Source of the DNA: Ruegeria arenilitoris
GTDB taxonomy: Bacteria; Pseudomonadota; Alphaproteobacteria; Rhodobacterales; Rhodobacteraceae
Reading direction: 5' to 3'
Length of the DNA stretch: 64,000 nt
Assembly: GCF_013032445.1 (NCBI RefSeq)
Contig: NZ_WQCA01000001.1
Coordinates: forward strand, 62,001 to 126,000
The translations under genes were made by a program, and so were the position numbers. This document shows, one piece after another, positions 7,577 through 16,465 of this stretch. The stretch's first letter is position 1. Every line of letters starts with the position of its first letter. The notes under the pieces are model-generated. The model was not told the DNA's origin. It made no database searches and was given only the letters and a program-made list of their open reading frames with translations.

Positions 7577-8419
7577 TTACGCGATATGCACGCCGTTGCG
7601 CCCGGCAAGATCGACGAAAAACTGCCATGCCACGCGGCCCGAACGTGCGCCCCGTGTAGCCTGCCATTCGATGGCTTCGGCGCGCAGAGGCTCGGGGGCA
7701 ACTGAGACTCCATAGGCCGCGCAATAGCGGTCGATCATCGCCAGGTATTCATCCTGATCACAGGGGTGGAAACCCAGCCACAAACCAAACCGGTCGGACA
7801 GTGAGACCTTTTCCTCAACCGCTTCGGACGGGTTTATGGCGCTAGAGCGTTCGTTCTCGATCATGTCCCGCGGCATCAGGTGGCGTCGGTTCGAGGTGGC
7901 ATAGAAAACGACGTTTTCAGGGCGGCCTTCGATGCCACCGTCCAGCACCGCCTTGAGCGATTTATAATGCTGGTCGTCATGGCTGAAGGACAGGTCATCG
8001 CAGAACAGGATGAAGCGGTGCGGCGCGGCGCGCAGATGGTTCAGTAGGCGCGCGACCGAGCCCATGTCTTCGCGCTGAAGTTCCACCAGTTTCAGGTCCG
8101 GGAAATCCGCCTGCAACGTGCCATGAACCGCTTTGACGAGGCTGGATTTGCCCATCCCCCGCGCGCCCCAGAGCAAGGCGTTATTGGCTTTAAAACCGGC
8201 CGCAAAGCGCCGTGTGTTGTCCAGCAACGTATCGCGGGAGCGATTGATGCCGACCAGCAGCTCCAGATCGACGCGGTTTACCTGCGTCACCGGTTCCAGC
8301 CGATCCGGCTCTACATGCCAGACAAAGGCCGGGGCTGCGGCAAATTCCGGTGCGGCCAGAGGGGCTGGCGCGATACGCTCCAGCGCGTCAGCGATGCGGT
8401 TCAGGGCTTGGTCGTCCAT
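7577..8419 (-). CDS. DUF815 family AAA+-like ATP-binding protein
   Basis: A 280-residue P-loop protein. Walker A is GARGMGKSSL (about residues 85-94) and a Walker B-like stretch is ILFCDDLSF, followed by a sensor-like YATSNRRHL. These features, and the N-terminal AFVW...LEPVTQVNRVDLELL, fit DUF815. DUF815 proteins are single-domain AAA+-like ATPases of unknown role. The gene lies downstream of tatABC on the same strand but beyond a terminator, so it probably has its own promoter in the 8420-8486 gap. Confidence 0.9.
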   Translation of the reverse strand: MDDQALNRIADALERIAPAPLAAPEFAAAPAFVWHVEPDRLEPVTQVNRVDLELLVGINRSRDTLLDNTRRFAAGFKANNALLWGARGMGKSSLVKAVHGTLQADFPDLKLVELQREDMGSVARLLNHLRAAPHRFILFCDDLSFSHDDQHYKSLKAVLDGGIEGRPENVVFYATSNRRHLMPRDMIENERSSAINPSEAVEEKVSLSDRFGLWLGFHPCDQDEYLAMIDRYCAAYGVSVAPEPLRAEAIEWQATRGARSGRVAWQFFVDLAGRNGVHIA

Positions 8420-8486
8420 TGGGGCCTCCGGTCGTGTTTTGCAGGGTTCAAACCATGTTCCGCCCCCCGCAACAAGAGCCGCAAAT

Positions 8487-8515
8487 GAAAAAGGCGCGCC
8501 GTGTCGGGCACGCCT
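8487..8515 (-). terminator. Rho-independent terminator of the tat operon
   Basis: On the minus strand AGGCGTGCC pairs with GGCGCGCCT (one G-T pair) around a six-base loop and is followed by TTTTC. It begins about 23 bases after the tatC stop. Confidence 0.8.
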
Positions 8516-8537
8516 GATCCTTTAGAGTCCGGCCAGC

Positions 8538-9413
8538 TTACTTGCCGTCTTCTTCCATTACGATCTCTTCGTCAGCCTCTTCTTCGTCGTCATAGTAGCC
8601 GTCTGCGCGTAGTTGTTCCTCGCGCTTTTTCTCGACCCGAGCGACGAGGAAGATCGACACCTCGTAAAGCCCATAGACCACCACAAAGAGGATGATCTGC
8701 GTGATCACGTCCGGCGGGGTGACCAGCGCAGCCAGCACCAGAATAGCGACCACGGCGTATTTTCGCACCGAGCCCAGCCCTTCGGCGGTGACCAGTCCGG
8801 CCTTGCCCATCAGGGTCAGCAGAACCGGCAGCTGGAAGCACAGGCCGAAGGCCACGATGAATTTGATCGTCAGGTTCAGATATTCCTGCGCCGAGCCCTG
8901 AAACACGACGCTCAGCGGTGCAGAGGTTGCGCCTTCGGTTACGGCCTCACCTTCGGCCCCGAATTGCTGGAAGCCAAGGAAGAAGTCATAGGCCAGCGGC
9001 GTGACCACGTAGAAAGCAAAGCTTGCGCCCAGCAGAAACATGAAAGGCGAGGCCAGCATGAACGGCAGGAACGCGTTCTTTTCTGATTTGTACAATCCCG
9101 GTGCCACGAACCGCCACATCTGCATCCCGATATAGGGAAAGGCCAGAATGAAGCCGCCCAGCAGCGAGACTTTGATGGCGACAAAGAAGCCCTCTTGCGG
9201 CGAGATGAAGATCAACCCGCAATCCTGTCCCCGTTCAGCCAGAACACTGCACAAGGGGTTCGTCAGGAAGTTAAAGAGGGGCGTGGCCACCGTGAAGCAG
9301 ATGATCATCCCAACCAGAAACGCCACGACGCAGTGAATCAACCGCGTGCGCAACTCCGCCAGGTGCTCGATCAATGGGGCCGAGCTGTCCTCGATCTCGT
9401 CGGTTTTGGTCAT
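8538..9413 (-). CDS. tatC: twin-arginine translocase subunit TatC
   Basis: This is the multi-spanning receptor of the Tat pathway, which exports folded proteins with RR signal peptides. The 291-residue protein opens with the conserved [14 protein letters not shown] motif, whose Glu and Arg bind the signal peptide. Six hydrophobic segments follow, with [11 protein letters not shown] and [10 protein letters not shown] typical of TatC. The last 30 residues are strongly acidic ([14 protein letters not shown]), a longer tail than in E. coli. The start codon overlaps the tatB stop by four bases, indicating translational coupling. Confidence 0.98.
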   Translation of the reverse strand: MTKTDEIEDSSAPLIEHLAELRTRLIHCVVAFLVGMIICFTVATPLFNFLTNPLCSVLAERGQDCGLIFISPQEGFFVAIKVSLLGGFILAFPYIGMQMWRFVAPGLYKSEKNAFLPFMLASPFMFLLGASFAFYVVTPLAYDFFLGFQQFGAEGEAVTEGATSAPLSVVFQGSAQEYLNLTIKFIVAFGLCFQLPVLLTLMGKAGLVTAEGLGSVRKYAVVAILVLAALVTPPDVITQIILFVVVYGLYEVSIFLVARVEKKREEQLRADGYYDDEEEADEEIVMEEDGK

Positions 9414-9868
9414 GTCTTGCTTTCGGTTTTCAGCGCGGCTTCCGCCTCTTCGGCCTTGGCCAGAGCGTCAGCAGCTTCCTTGGCCTTGCGCTCGGCAGCA
9501 GCGCGTGCGGTCGAAGCCTGAATCTTTTTGGCCTGCTCGGCCCGTTCAGCGGCCAGTTTGCCGGTCTCGCTGTCGGGGTCGAACTTGGTCGGGTCGATGC
9601 TTTTCGCCAGATCCTGCGCGGCCTCTTTCACACCGTCCATGGCGCTGCCCACAGGGTTGGTGGCCGCGTTGAGACCTTTCTTGATCTCATTCACGCCTGC
9701 CTGATCGGCTGCTTCGTTCATGGCGCTGGAAAACTCGCGCGCCATGCCACGGGCCTTGCCGACAAAGCGACCGACATTGCGGAACAGCACCGGCAGGTCC
9801 TTTGGCCCCACAACGATCAGGGCAACAACGCCGATGACCAGAAGCTCGGTCCAGCCCAGATCAAACAT
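9410..9868 (-). CDS. tatB: Sec-independent protein translocase subunit TatB
   Basis: TatB forms the receptor complex with TatC. The 152-residue protein begins [20 protein letters not shown], a short N-out transmembrane helix with the conserved Glu8, followed by the GPKDLP hinge and an amphipathic helix ([19 protein letters not shown]). The C-terminal half is Ala/Lys/Glu-rich and largely helical. It lies six bases after tatA and overlaps tatC. Confidence 0.97.
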   Translation of the reverse strand: MFDLGWTELLVIGVVALIVVGPKDLPVLFRNVGRFVGKARGMAREFSSAMNEAADQAGVNEIKKGLNAATNPVGSAMDGVKEAAQDLAKSIDPTKFDPDSETGKLAAERAEQAKKIQASTARAAAERKAKEAADALAKAEEAEAALKTESKT

Positions 9869-9874
9869 CTGAAC

Positions 9875-10090
9875 TTAGACCTTATCTTTGTCAGTCTCGG
9901 GGGTGACGTCCTTGGCCACTTCGGCAGCGTCCTGCTCCAGCTCATCCGCGCCTTCTTTTACGCCGCGCTTGAACGAGGTGATGCCCTTACCCACTTCGCC
10001 CATCAACGAGCTGATTTTGCCGCGGCCAAACAGCACCAGCACCACAACGGCGATCAGCAGAAGACCGGGAAGGCCGATATTGTTGAGCAT
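9875..10090 (-). CDS. tatA: twin-arginine translocase subunit TatA
   Basis: TatA oligomers form the Tat translocation pore. The ATG at 10090 follows a clear AAGGAG and gives a 71-residue protein ([20 protein letters not shown]); an upstream in-frame extension to 10186 is not supported. One transmembrane helix is followed by [17 protein letters not shown], with the conserved FG hinge and amphipathic helix, then an acidic/Lys-rich tail. It is the first gene of tatABC; its promoter must lie in the roughly 200-base gap upstream, shared with the divergent ABM-WYL operon. Confidence 0.97.
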   Translation of the reverse strand: MLNNIGLPGLLLIAVVVLVLFGRGKISSLMGEVGKGITSFKRGVKEGADELEQDAAEVAKDVTPETDKDKV

Positions 10091-10240
10091 GTCTCTTCTC
10101 CTTAGTACGTCGGCGCCACGCGCCGGGAATGTTGTCTGGCACAGGTCTACGCTTCCAAACCCGTGGGCAAAAGTGAGGCAAGTCAATTCCGCGCCGAATT
10201 GTGAACGGATCGAACGTTTTTTACGGGTTGGCCTTCCTCA

Positions 10241-10260
10241 ACTGACAGGTTTATGTCAGT
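10241..10260. promoter_or_regulatory. perfect inverted repeat, likely operator of the WYL regulator
   Basis: ACTGACA-GGTTTA-TGTCAGT is a perfect 7-6-7 inverted repeat 50 bases before the first gene of the ABM-WYL pair and about 150 bases upstream of tatA. Its position in a divergent promoter region, next to a gene for a DNA-binding regulator, suggests an autoregulatory site. The link to the WYL protein is inferred from position only. Confidence 0.5.
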
Positions 10261-10309
10261 TGTAGGTGGCTAGGTAGAGGGCATCGAAACCTGGTCAACG
10301 GAGATTCAA

Positions 10310-10615
10310 ATGACCCATGTTGCAGAAATCGTCACCTTCACCCTCGCCAATGGCACCTCGGCGGAAGAGTTTGTAAAACTTAGCCAGGCTTCCGAGGCGT
10401 TCGTCCGCTCGGCGCCGGGCTTTACCCATCGGCAGCTGAGCCAGGGCGAAGATGGCCGCTGGACCGACTATGTTGTCTGGACCGATATGAAAGCCGCTAA
10501 GGACGCTGCCGCACAGTTCCCGCAGCAAGACTTCTGTGCGGGTTTGATGGCCGCCATCGACCCTGAAAGCATCCAGATGCGCCATGAGAATGTGCTATGG
10601 AATATGACCGCCTAA
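10310..10615 (+). CDS. antibiotic biosynthesis monooxygenase (ABM)-like domain protein
   Basis: A 101-residue single-domain protein with the alternating pattern of a dimeric ferredoxin-like barrel: VAEIVTFTLANGTSAEEF, then a helix ending FVRSAPGFTHRQLS, then TDYVVWTDMKAAKDA. This is the ABM/EthD-like fold, which covers small oxygenases, heme-handling proteins and binding proteins. No cofactor residues can be named. The start has ACGGAGA just upstream. It is 22 bases before the WYL regulator gene and shares its putative operator, so it is probably regulated by that protein. Confidence 0.75.
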   Translation: MTHVAEIVTFTLANGTSAEEFVKLSQASEAFVRSAPGFTHRQLSQGEDGRWTDYVVWTDMKAAKDAAAQFPQQDFCAGLMAAIDPESIQMRHENVLWNMTA

Positions 10616-10636
10616 GCGCGGCCCGGATGGCGTGAC

Positions 10637-11308
10637 ATGCGCCGCACGGATCGCCTGTTCGATATCATCCAGATCCTGCGCGACGGCAAACTGCATCGCG
10701 CGCAGGACATCGCGAACCGGCTCGAAGTGTCGGTCCGAACGATCTATCGCGACATGGATACGCTGGTTGCCTCAGGGGTTCCGGTCGAGGGAGAACGCGG
10801 CGTCGGCTATTTGGTCCGCGAGCAGATCACCCTGCCCCCGCTGAACCTGACACCTGCAGAGCTTGAGGCGCTGAATCTCGGCATGGCCATCGTGGCCGAA
10901 GCTGCCGACCCTGATCTGAAAGCAGCAGCCGAGTCGCTCGCCGATAAGATAGATGCAGTCTTGCCTACTCAGGTGGTGGCCGAAGCGGATACGTGGAAAT
11001 TCGCCGTCTATCCTTTCGCTGATGCCGCACGCGGATTGGCGCACATGGCCCCAATCCGGACCGCTATCAAGTCCCGTCAGAAACTACATCTTTCCTACCG
11101 TCGGATTGATGGTGTTCTGACCAAGCGCGCCATCCGCCCCCTGCACATGGAATACTGGGGGCGCGTCTGGACTCTGACGGCCTGGTGCGAGTTACGAGAA
11201 GGCTTTCGCGTCTTCCGCATCGACCTGATCGAAGCCGTCGAGCCGCTGCCGGAGATTTTCGCCGACGAACCCGGCAAGCGTTTGAGCGACTTCGATCCTC
11301 ACGCCTGA
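10637..11308 (+). CDS. YafY-like transcriptional regulator (HTH + WYL domain)
   Basis: A 223-residue regulator. An N-terminal DeoR-type winged helix (residues 1-60: RLFDIIQILRDGKLHRAQDI, RTIYRDMDTLVASGVPVEGE) is followed by a linker and a WYL ligand-binding domain. In the usual Trp-Tyr-Leu region it reads RRIDGVLTKRAIRPLHMEYW. WYL domains sense small ligands or nucleic acids. The pairing with a small ABM-fold enzyme is common for this class. The palindrome at 10241-10260 is the obvious candidate target. Confidence 0.92.
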   Translation: MRRTDRLFDIIQILRDGKLHRAQDIANRLEVSVRTIYRDMDTLVASGVPVEGERGVGYLVREQITLPPLNLTPAELEALNLGMAIVAEAADPDLKAAAESLADKIDAVLPTQVVAEADTWKFAVYPFADAARGLAHMAPIRTAIKSRQKLHLSYRRIDGVLTKRAIRPLHMEYWGRVWTLTAWCELREGFRVFRIDLIEAVEPLPEIFADEPGKRLSDFDPHA

Positions 11309-11312
11309 CCGA

Positions 11313-11365
11313 CTTCATCTTTTCCCAAATACTTCCGCCGGGGGCGTGGCCCAGAACGGGCCATT
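11313..11365 (+). repeat. interspersed intergenic element, copy 2
   Basis: ATCTTTTCCCAAATACTTCC is followed by GCCGGGGGC and the stem TGGCCC/GGGCCA. It is the plus-strand counterpart of the element at 7521-7564 and again fills a convergent gap (stops at 11308 and 11370). Confidence 0.6.
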
Positions 11366-11369
11366 TCCG

Positions 11370-12533
11370 TCACTTCAAGTAAGGCTCGGGATCAACCGAC
11401 TCAAACCCCTTGCGCACTTCAAAATGGACATAGGAGTTTTCCCCACCACGCAACGACGCGATCTGTTGCCCGCGGCGCACCCGGTCGCCCTTCTTGACCG
11501 TGGCCTTGTCGACATTCGCGTAGACAGTGAGAAGGTCACTATTGTGCTTGATCACGATGATTGGCACCTGATCGGCATCCGCGGTGATCGCTGCAACGGT
11601 TCCAGCCTCAGCAGCTTTGACCGGCGCGCCCGGTCCGGCAGCGATGTCGATGCCTTCGTTCTTGCCTTTGTCATACGTCCGGATGATCGTCCCCGCCACC
11701 GGCAAACCAAGAGCCGAGTTGCTCTGGCTGGTCGGCGGCTCAGCCGTCACATCGGGTGCTGGCGTGGCCGGAGCGATCACTTCGTCAGGCAAAGGTTGCG
11801 TGGCGCTCGGAGGTGTCGGTGTGGGCGACCCCTGCCCCGGCTGCGTCACATTGGTGGCAGGTACAGCCGCTTGCTGTGGCGCAGGCTGGTTCTTGATCGG
11901 AATTAGCAGGAACTGGTCCTCGCGGACGGTAAAGTCCGAATCCAGCCCGTTCCATTCGGCCAGCGAATTAACCGGGACATCATACAGCCGCGAGATGGTA
12001 AAGGCCGTTTCGCCCCGTTTAACTTTGTGACGGATCGGCTCGGGGCCCGATGCGGCAGAAGGTGTCGGCGCGGACGCCGCAGGTTGCGCAGGTTCCAACG
12101 TCGATGTCCGGACCGAGCCGCCCGCCGGAGCCTCATCAATTGCGGTTCCGGCAATGGTGGCGATATCCACCGTGCTGGCTGCGGCAACCGTGCGCGGTAG
12201 GGCGATGATTTCGCCGTCGCGTAGCTGGTCGGTGGGTTGCAATCCGTTGAAACGGGCTAACTCAGCCACTGGCAATCCGACACGGGCTGCCACGTCGTTG
12301 ACGGTATCGCCCCGGCGTGCAACAGCGACCTGATAGTTTGGATAGGTGATCACTCCGCGCGCGTCAGGTGTTGGGCGATTAGCGGTCACGCCCCGCGCGG
12401 CATCGGCGGTCGAGAATCCCCCGACCTCCCCACGCAGGTCATAATCGAACGGGCCTTCGCACCCGGCCAGAATCACTACGGCTGCCACCCCGGTCGCGCA
12501 GCGGATCATCGCTGATTTGGAAACTGCTCTCAT
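11370..12533 (-). CDS. nlpD: NlpD-like murein hydrolase activator (LysM + degenerate M23), lipoprotein
   Basis: A 387-residue lipoprotein: signal peptide with lipobox VILAGC (lipidated Cys about 25), then two LysM peptidoglycan-binding modules (VAVARRGDTVNDVAARVG and HKVKRGETAFTISRLY), a Pro/Ala/Thr-rich linker and a C-terminal LytM/M23 domain. The M23 zinc ligands are degenerate: the usual HxGxD reads NEGID and the HxH reads YVHFE. This matches E. coli NlpD, which activates amidases rather than cutting murein itself. It follows surE and pcm, the same order as in gammaproteobacteria. A later in-frame ATG (codon 9) could be the true start; either keeps the signal peptide. Confidence 0.9.
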   Translation of the reverse strand: MRAVSKSAMIRCATGVAAVVILAGCEGPFDYDLRGEVGGFSTADAARGVTANRPTPDARGVITYPNYQVAVARRGDTVNDVAARVGLPVAELARFNGLQPTDQLRDGEIIALPRTVAAASTVDIATIAGTAIDEAPAGGSVRTSTLEPAQPAASAPTPSAASGPEPIRHKVKRGETAFTISRLYDVPVNSLAEWNGLDSDFTVREDQFLLIPIKNQPAPQQAAVPATNVTQPGQGSPTPTPPSATQPLPDEVIAPATPAPDVTAEPPTSQSNSALGLPVAGTIIRTYDKGKNEGIDIAAGPGAPVKAAEAGTVAAITADADQVPIIVIKHNSDLLTVYANVDKATVKKGDRVRRGQQIASLRGGENSYVHFEVRKGFESVDPEPYLK

Positions 12534-12596
12534 TTTACTGTCCTCAACACCTGCCCCTGTTCTCCGGGGTTCCGGTGCATATTGTAGAATACTGTT

Positions 12597-13247
12597 TTAC
12601 GCCCCGTCCCTGCCAAGACCCTCTAGCAAGGGCACGAAACGAACGGGCAACAATTCGTCATAGTCCAGACCGGTTTCGGTACGCCGGACCCGGATCAGGG
12701 TCTGAACCGCGTCCGACTGTCCCACCGGCAATACCATGATACCGCCGATTTTAAGCTGCGCCAAGAGCGGCCCTGGTGGGTCTTCTGCCGCAGCCGTCAC
12801 AATGATTCGATCAAACGGGGCCTGCTCGGACAAACCGAAGGATCCATCCGACAGCATCGCGGTGACATTAGTCAGCCCCAACTCGCGAAACAACTGCCCG
12901 GTTTCACGCACCAGCCGCTTGTGGCGTTCGACTGTGTAGACCCGACGCGCCAGCTTGGACAGGATCGCCGCCTGATAACCCGAGCCGGTACCGACCTCGA
13001 GCACCGTATCCCGCGGGCTGACCTCAAGCGCCTGCGTCATAAGCCCCACGACCGAGGGCTGGCTGATCGTCTGCCCGCAGGCAATCGGCAGTGGCGTGTC
13101 CTCGTATGCCCGCTCGGCAAACAATCCTTTAACGAACTGCCCGCGATCAACCTGCTCCATCGCGGCCAGTACACGCGCATCCGTGACGCCCCGCGACCGC
13201 AGGGCGAACAGGAACTGCATTTTTGTTTCGGGGTCCAGTCCGGTCAT
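12597..13247 (-). CDS. pcm: protein-L-isoaspartate O-methyltransferase
   Basis: This enzyme uses SAM to methylate L-isoaspartyl residues in damaged proteins so they can revert to aspartate. The 216-residue protein has the SAM-binding motif [15 protein letters not shown], then [10 protein letters not shown], and the [11 protein letters not shown] segment typical of PCMT enzymes. The start overlaps the surE stop by four bases, so it is translationally coupled to surE. nlpD lies 63 bases downstream. Confidence 0.96.
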   Translation of the reverse strand: MTGLDPETKMQFLFALRSRGVTDARVLAAMEQVDRGQFVKGLFAERAYEDTPLPIACGQTISQPSVVGLMTQALEVSPRDTVLEVGTGSGYQAAILSKLARRVYTVERHKRLVRETGQLFRELGLTNVTAMLSDGSFGLSEQAPFDRIIVTAAAEDPPGPLLAQLKIGGIMVLPVGQSDAVQTLIRVRRTETGLDYDELLPVRFVPLLEGLGRDGA

Positions 13248-14026
13248 TCGATTGTCTTCAGTGCCTCAAGCGCATCGTGCGCCGTCAGATCGGCCCGCAT
13301 CGGCGTGACCGAGATATAGCCCGCCAGATTGACCGCCGCATCCGTACCCGGCGCGGTCGGATTGTGCTGATATCCGCCCTTGATCCACAGGAACCGCCGC
13401 CCCGAAGGCGAGCTGTGCGGCTCGACCGAGAAATGGGTGTCGCGGCGATAGCCCTGTGGGGCCACACGCGTGCCCAGCACTTCGTCGGCAGGCACGGGCG
13501 GGAAATTCACGTTGTAAAACAGGCGGTAGTCACCCTGCGCTGCCGGAGTCGCGTCCAGGATTTTCCGCACCAGAACAGCGCCGAAACGGGTTGCGGCCTC
13601 GAACGGGTCGTCCAGCCCCAGATTGCGCGGGCCGAAATATTGCGACAGCGCAATCGCCGGGATGCCCTGCAACGCCGCCTCCATCGCACCTCCAACCGTG
13701 CCGGAATAAAGCGTATTCTCGGCCGAGTTGTTGCCCCGGTTCACCCCCGACAACACCAGATCAGGCCGCGCGTCTTTCATCACGTCATGCAGCCCGGCCA
13801 GCACGCAATCGGCCGGAGAGCCTTCGGCGGCAAAGCGGCGCTCGCCCAGCTTGGCGACCATCATCGGGTGGGTGTAGCTGATACAGTGGCCGACGCCTGA
13901 TTGTTCGAATGCGGGGGCGACAACCCACACTTCACCATCCGGGCCGGCCAGATCAGCTGCAATCGCTTCCAAGGCGATCAGGCCCGGCGCGTTTATGCCG
14001 TCATCATTGGTTAAAAGAATACGCAT
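13244..14026 (-). CDS. surE: 5'/3'-nucleotidase SurE
   Basis: A 260-residue metal-dependent nucleotidase acting on nucleoside monophosphates under stress. I start it at the ATG at 14026, because the conserved N-terminus is [15 protein letters not shown], with the metal-binding DD. GVNRGNN and the [11 protein letters not shown] region are also conserved. An upstream in-frame extension to 14083 has no family support. It heads the surE-pcm-nlpD block. Confidence 0.97.
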   Translation of the reverse strand: MRILLTNDDGINAPGLIALEAIAADLAGPDGEVWVVAPAFEQSGVGHCISYTHPMMVAKLGERRFAAEGSPADCVLAGLHDVMKDARPDLVLSGVNRGNNSAENTLYSGTVGGAMEAALQGIPAIALSQYFGPRNLGLDDPFEAATRFGAVLVRKILDATPAAQGDYRLFYNVNFPPVPADEVLGTRVAPQGYRRDTHFSVEPHSSPSGRRFLWIKGGYQHNPTAPGTDAAVNLAGYISVTPMRADLTAHDALEALKTIE

Positions 14027-14147
14027 ATGCCCCATCCACCGCAGCGTTTTGACCTTGATAGACCCGCCCCCGCGCGGCGGCAAGCAACGCGAACCCGCAA
14101 TCTGCGGCTTTCGCGCACCACTTTGGCCTAAACTGTGGTTTCAGACC

Positions 14148-15269
14148 CTAAACCGGGAAAACAAAGCACCGATCCCGGCGCACAGTCAGCCACATGACCC
14201 GCCCCGGATTGGGCACAAAGACATTTGGCACGGTGGCCTTCAGGACCGAGCCGTCATGGTCCATCCGAAACTCCACCAGGCTTTCATTGCCCAGAAACCG
14301 TGCCCTCTCGACCACGCCGCGGGCGGCGACCCCGTCGGTTGCCGTGGGCAGTGGCCCTTTGCCATTGCGGTCAAAGTCTAGCCGGACGTGCTGAGGCCGA
14401 AATACAATCTCAACATCCGTTCCATCCGGGACGCCCGGGGCCAGAAACTGGCCGAACGGAGTTTTCGTCAACGCACCTTCAACTCTGCCTCGCAACACGT
14501 TAACATCACTGAAGAATGCCACCGCAGCCTTGTCAACCGGGCGAGTATAGACGTTGTACGGTGCACCCTGCTGCACGATCTTGCCGCGCCGCATCAGGGC
14601 GATCTCATCGGCCATGCGCATTGCCTCTTCCGGCTCATGCGTCACCAGCACGACAGCCGCATCTTCTTCTTTGAGGATCGCCAGCGTTTCATCGCGAATA
14701 CCGTCGCGCAGGCGGTTGTCGAGACCCGAGAACGGCTCGTCCATAAGCATGATGCGCGGGCGCGGCGCCAGCGCTCGCGCCAGAGCCACACGTTGCTGTT
14801 CACCCCCCGACAGATGATGCGGGAACTTGTCGATGAAATGGATCAGATCGACCTTGCGCAGCAGTTCTTCGACGCGGGTGCGTTTTTCCTCTTTGCGACC
14901 AGTCAAACCAAAGGCCACGTTGTCGGCGACATTCAAATGCGGGAACAGGGCAAAATCCTGAAACATCAACCCGATCTCGCGCCGCTCGGGCGGCACACGA
15001 AACACTGTGTCGCAAATCAGCTTGCCGTCGACATAGATCTCCCCAGACTCCTGCATCTCGACCCCGGCAATCATGCGCAGAGTAGTCGACTTACCGCAGC
15101 CCGACGGACCCAGCAGACAGGTCACCTTCCCCGCCTCAACAGTCAGAGAGACGTCGTCCACAACGATGCGCCCCTCGTACCGGGCGATCATATTGCGGAT
15201 TTCCAGACGAGGAGGAGTTGCGTCAACTGTCACCGATGGACCCCATTGCCTTTTCCCGATCAATTTCAT
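14148..15269 (-). CDS. ABC transporter ATP-binding protein (FbpC-like, iron/spermidine-type)
   Basis: A 373-residue ATPase of the FbpC/PotA class. Walker A is GPSGCGKST at 54-62, the signature LSGGEQQRVALARAL follows near 153, Walker B is IMLMDEPFSGLD, and the switch His is VLVTHEPEEA. The C-terminal third (after about 260) is a TOBE-type regulatory region with VEIVFRPQHVRLD. No permease or binding-protein gene is adjacent, so this orphan ATPase must pair with components elsewhere. Ferric iron, thiosulfate or polyamine systems are possible; I cannot choose. Confidence 0.85.
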   Translation of the reverse strand: MKLIGKRQWGPSVTVDATPPRLEIRNMIARYEGRIVVDDVSLTVEAGKVTCLLGPSGCGKSTTLRMIAGVEMQESGEIYVDGKLICDTVFRVPPERREIGLMFQDFALFPHLNVADNVAFGLTGRKEEKRTRVEELLRKVDLIHFIDKFPHHLSGGEQQRVALARALAPRPRIMLMDEPFSGLDNRLRDGIRDETLAILKEEDAAVVLVTHEPEEAMRMADEIALMRRGKIVQQGAPYNVYTRPVDKAAVAFFSDVNVLRGRVEGALTKTPFGQFLAPGVPDGTDVEIVFRPQHVRLDFDRNGKGPLPTATDGVAARGVVERARFLGNESLVEFRMDHDGSVLKATVPNVFVPNPGRVMWLTVRRDRCFVFPV

Positions 15270-15315
15270 CGGGCTTTAGGCGGGGATAGCAACCCCGCCC
15301 GTCAGGCGCAAGGGA

Positions 15316-16362
15316 TCAGCAGCACCCGCCCGAGGGGGTTTCGCCGTTCGCTTCGAACGGGCTTTCGCCGCCGCAACCTTCAAAGATTCCATAATGGGTC
15401 GAGAAATCGCCGATGAAGTCGAAATGCCGGGCAAACCGGGTGTCTTTCAGCATCATCCAGGTGTTGCCGCAGACCGGGAAAACCTTGCCGGTTTCGATCG
15501 CATGGTGGTCATCCAGTTCGAACAGATGCGGCGCGTTGGGGATGGTGCCTTTGTAAATTACCGCCTGACCGTAATCCTCACAGGCTGGTTCCAGTTCGGG
15601 CAGCTTGAACAGACGATACGTTGCCGAGAGGAACTTCAGCGGCTCCACACGTTCTTCCAGCACCGGGTTTTCGATGGTCAGCGGGCGGTGTGTCACACGG
15701 CGCGGATCGCCGAAACCCGCCTTGCGCGAGATCGACAGAAAGTCGTTCCAATACAGCGCACCGGACAAGCATTCGCCGTACAGAACCTCATCCTCGGCCA
15801 TTTCCTGCGGAATACGGCGGTCGGCGTAGACGTCCGAGAAATACATCTCGCCACCCTCTTTCAACAAGCGGTGCGCGCCGCGCAGAACGGCCTCTTTGTC
15901 GGTGGCAAGATTGATCACGCAATTTGAGACGATGATGTCGAAGGAACCGGGTTCAAGATCCAGTTCATCCAGTTTTTCGATATAGCCGTGGTGGAATTCC
16001 ACGTTGCTGGCCGCGTGACCAAACGCCTGCGCGTGGTAATCCTGATGCGCGCGGGCGACGTCCAACTGCTCGGGCGTCATATCGACGCCGACGACGCGAC
16101 CCTTTTCGCCCACCATCGCGGACAGGGCGTAAACATCGCGGCCCGCGCCACATCCCAGATCAAGGATGCTCATCCCCTCAAGATCCAGCGGCGCGATCAG
16201 GCCGCAGCCATAGTAACGAGTCAGCACGTCGTCATGAATTTTCGAAAGGATCTTTTTGACATGATCCGGCATGTCATCGGGCGTGCAGCACGCGTTGGTT
16301 TGCAAATCAGCGCTGCCCTGCAGGACCTCGCCATAGTAGTTCTGCACCGATTCATGCTTCAT
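15316..16362 (-). CDS. arsM: arsenite S-adenosylmethionine methyltransferase-like protein
   Basis: A 348-residue SAM-dependent methyltransferase. The SAM motif is ILDLGCGAGRDVYALS (about residue 68). Cysteines fit ArsM: a CC pair near residue 25, a Cys in YYGCGL, one in SNCVINL and one in YGECLSG; the last three correspond to the arsenic-binding trio. The protein ends in further Cys (EGCGG, GGCC). ArsM converts As(III) to methylated species. There is no arsR, arsB or arsC beside it, and no arsenosugar gene. The gene has its own gap upstream and may be expressed constitutively. Action on another thiophilic substrate cannot be excluded. Confidence 0.8.
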   Translation of the reverse strand: MKHESVQNYYGEVLQGSADLQTNACCTPDDMPDHVKKILSKIHDDVLTRYYGCGLIAPLDLEGMSILDLGCGAGRDVYALSAMVGEKGRVVGVDMTPEQLDVARAHQDYHAQAFGHAASNVEFHHGYIEKLDELDLEPGSFDIIVSNCVINLATDKEAVLRGAHRLLKEGGEMYFSDVYADRRIPQEMAEDEVLYGECLSGALYWNDFLSISRKAGFGDPRRVTHRPLTIENPVLEERVEPLKFLSATYRLFKLPELEPACEDYGQAVIYKGTIPNAPHLFELDDHHAIETGKVFPVCGNTWMMLKDTRFARHFDFIGDFSTHYGIFEGCGGESPFEANGETPSGGCC

Positions 16363-16465
16363 CGCAGCTATCCCTTTTCCTCACTGGCTGCATCGCAGCT
16401 AATGCAGTGCTGGTCCGGGTGCAATCCGGGCCTGTCAGATTTGACGAAAGCGTGAGAGTGCCGGG

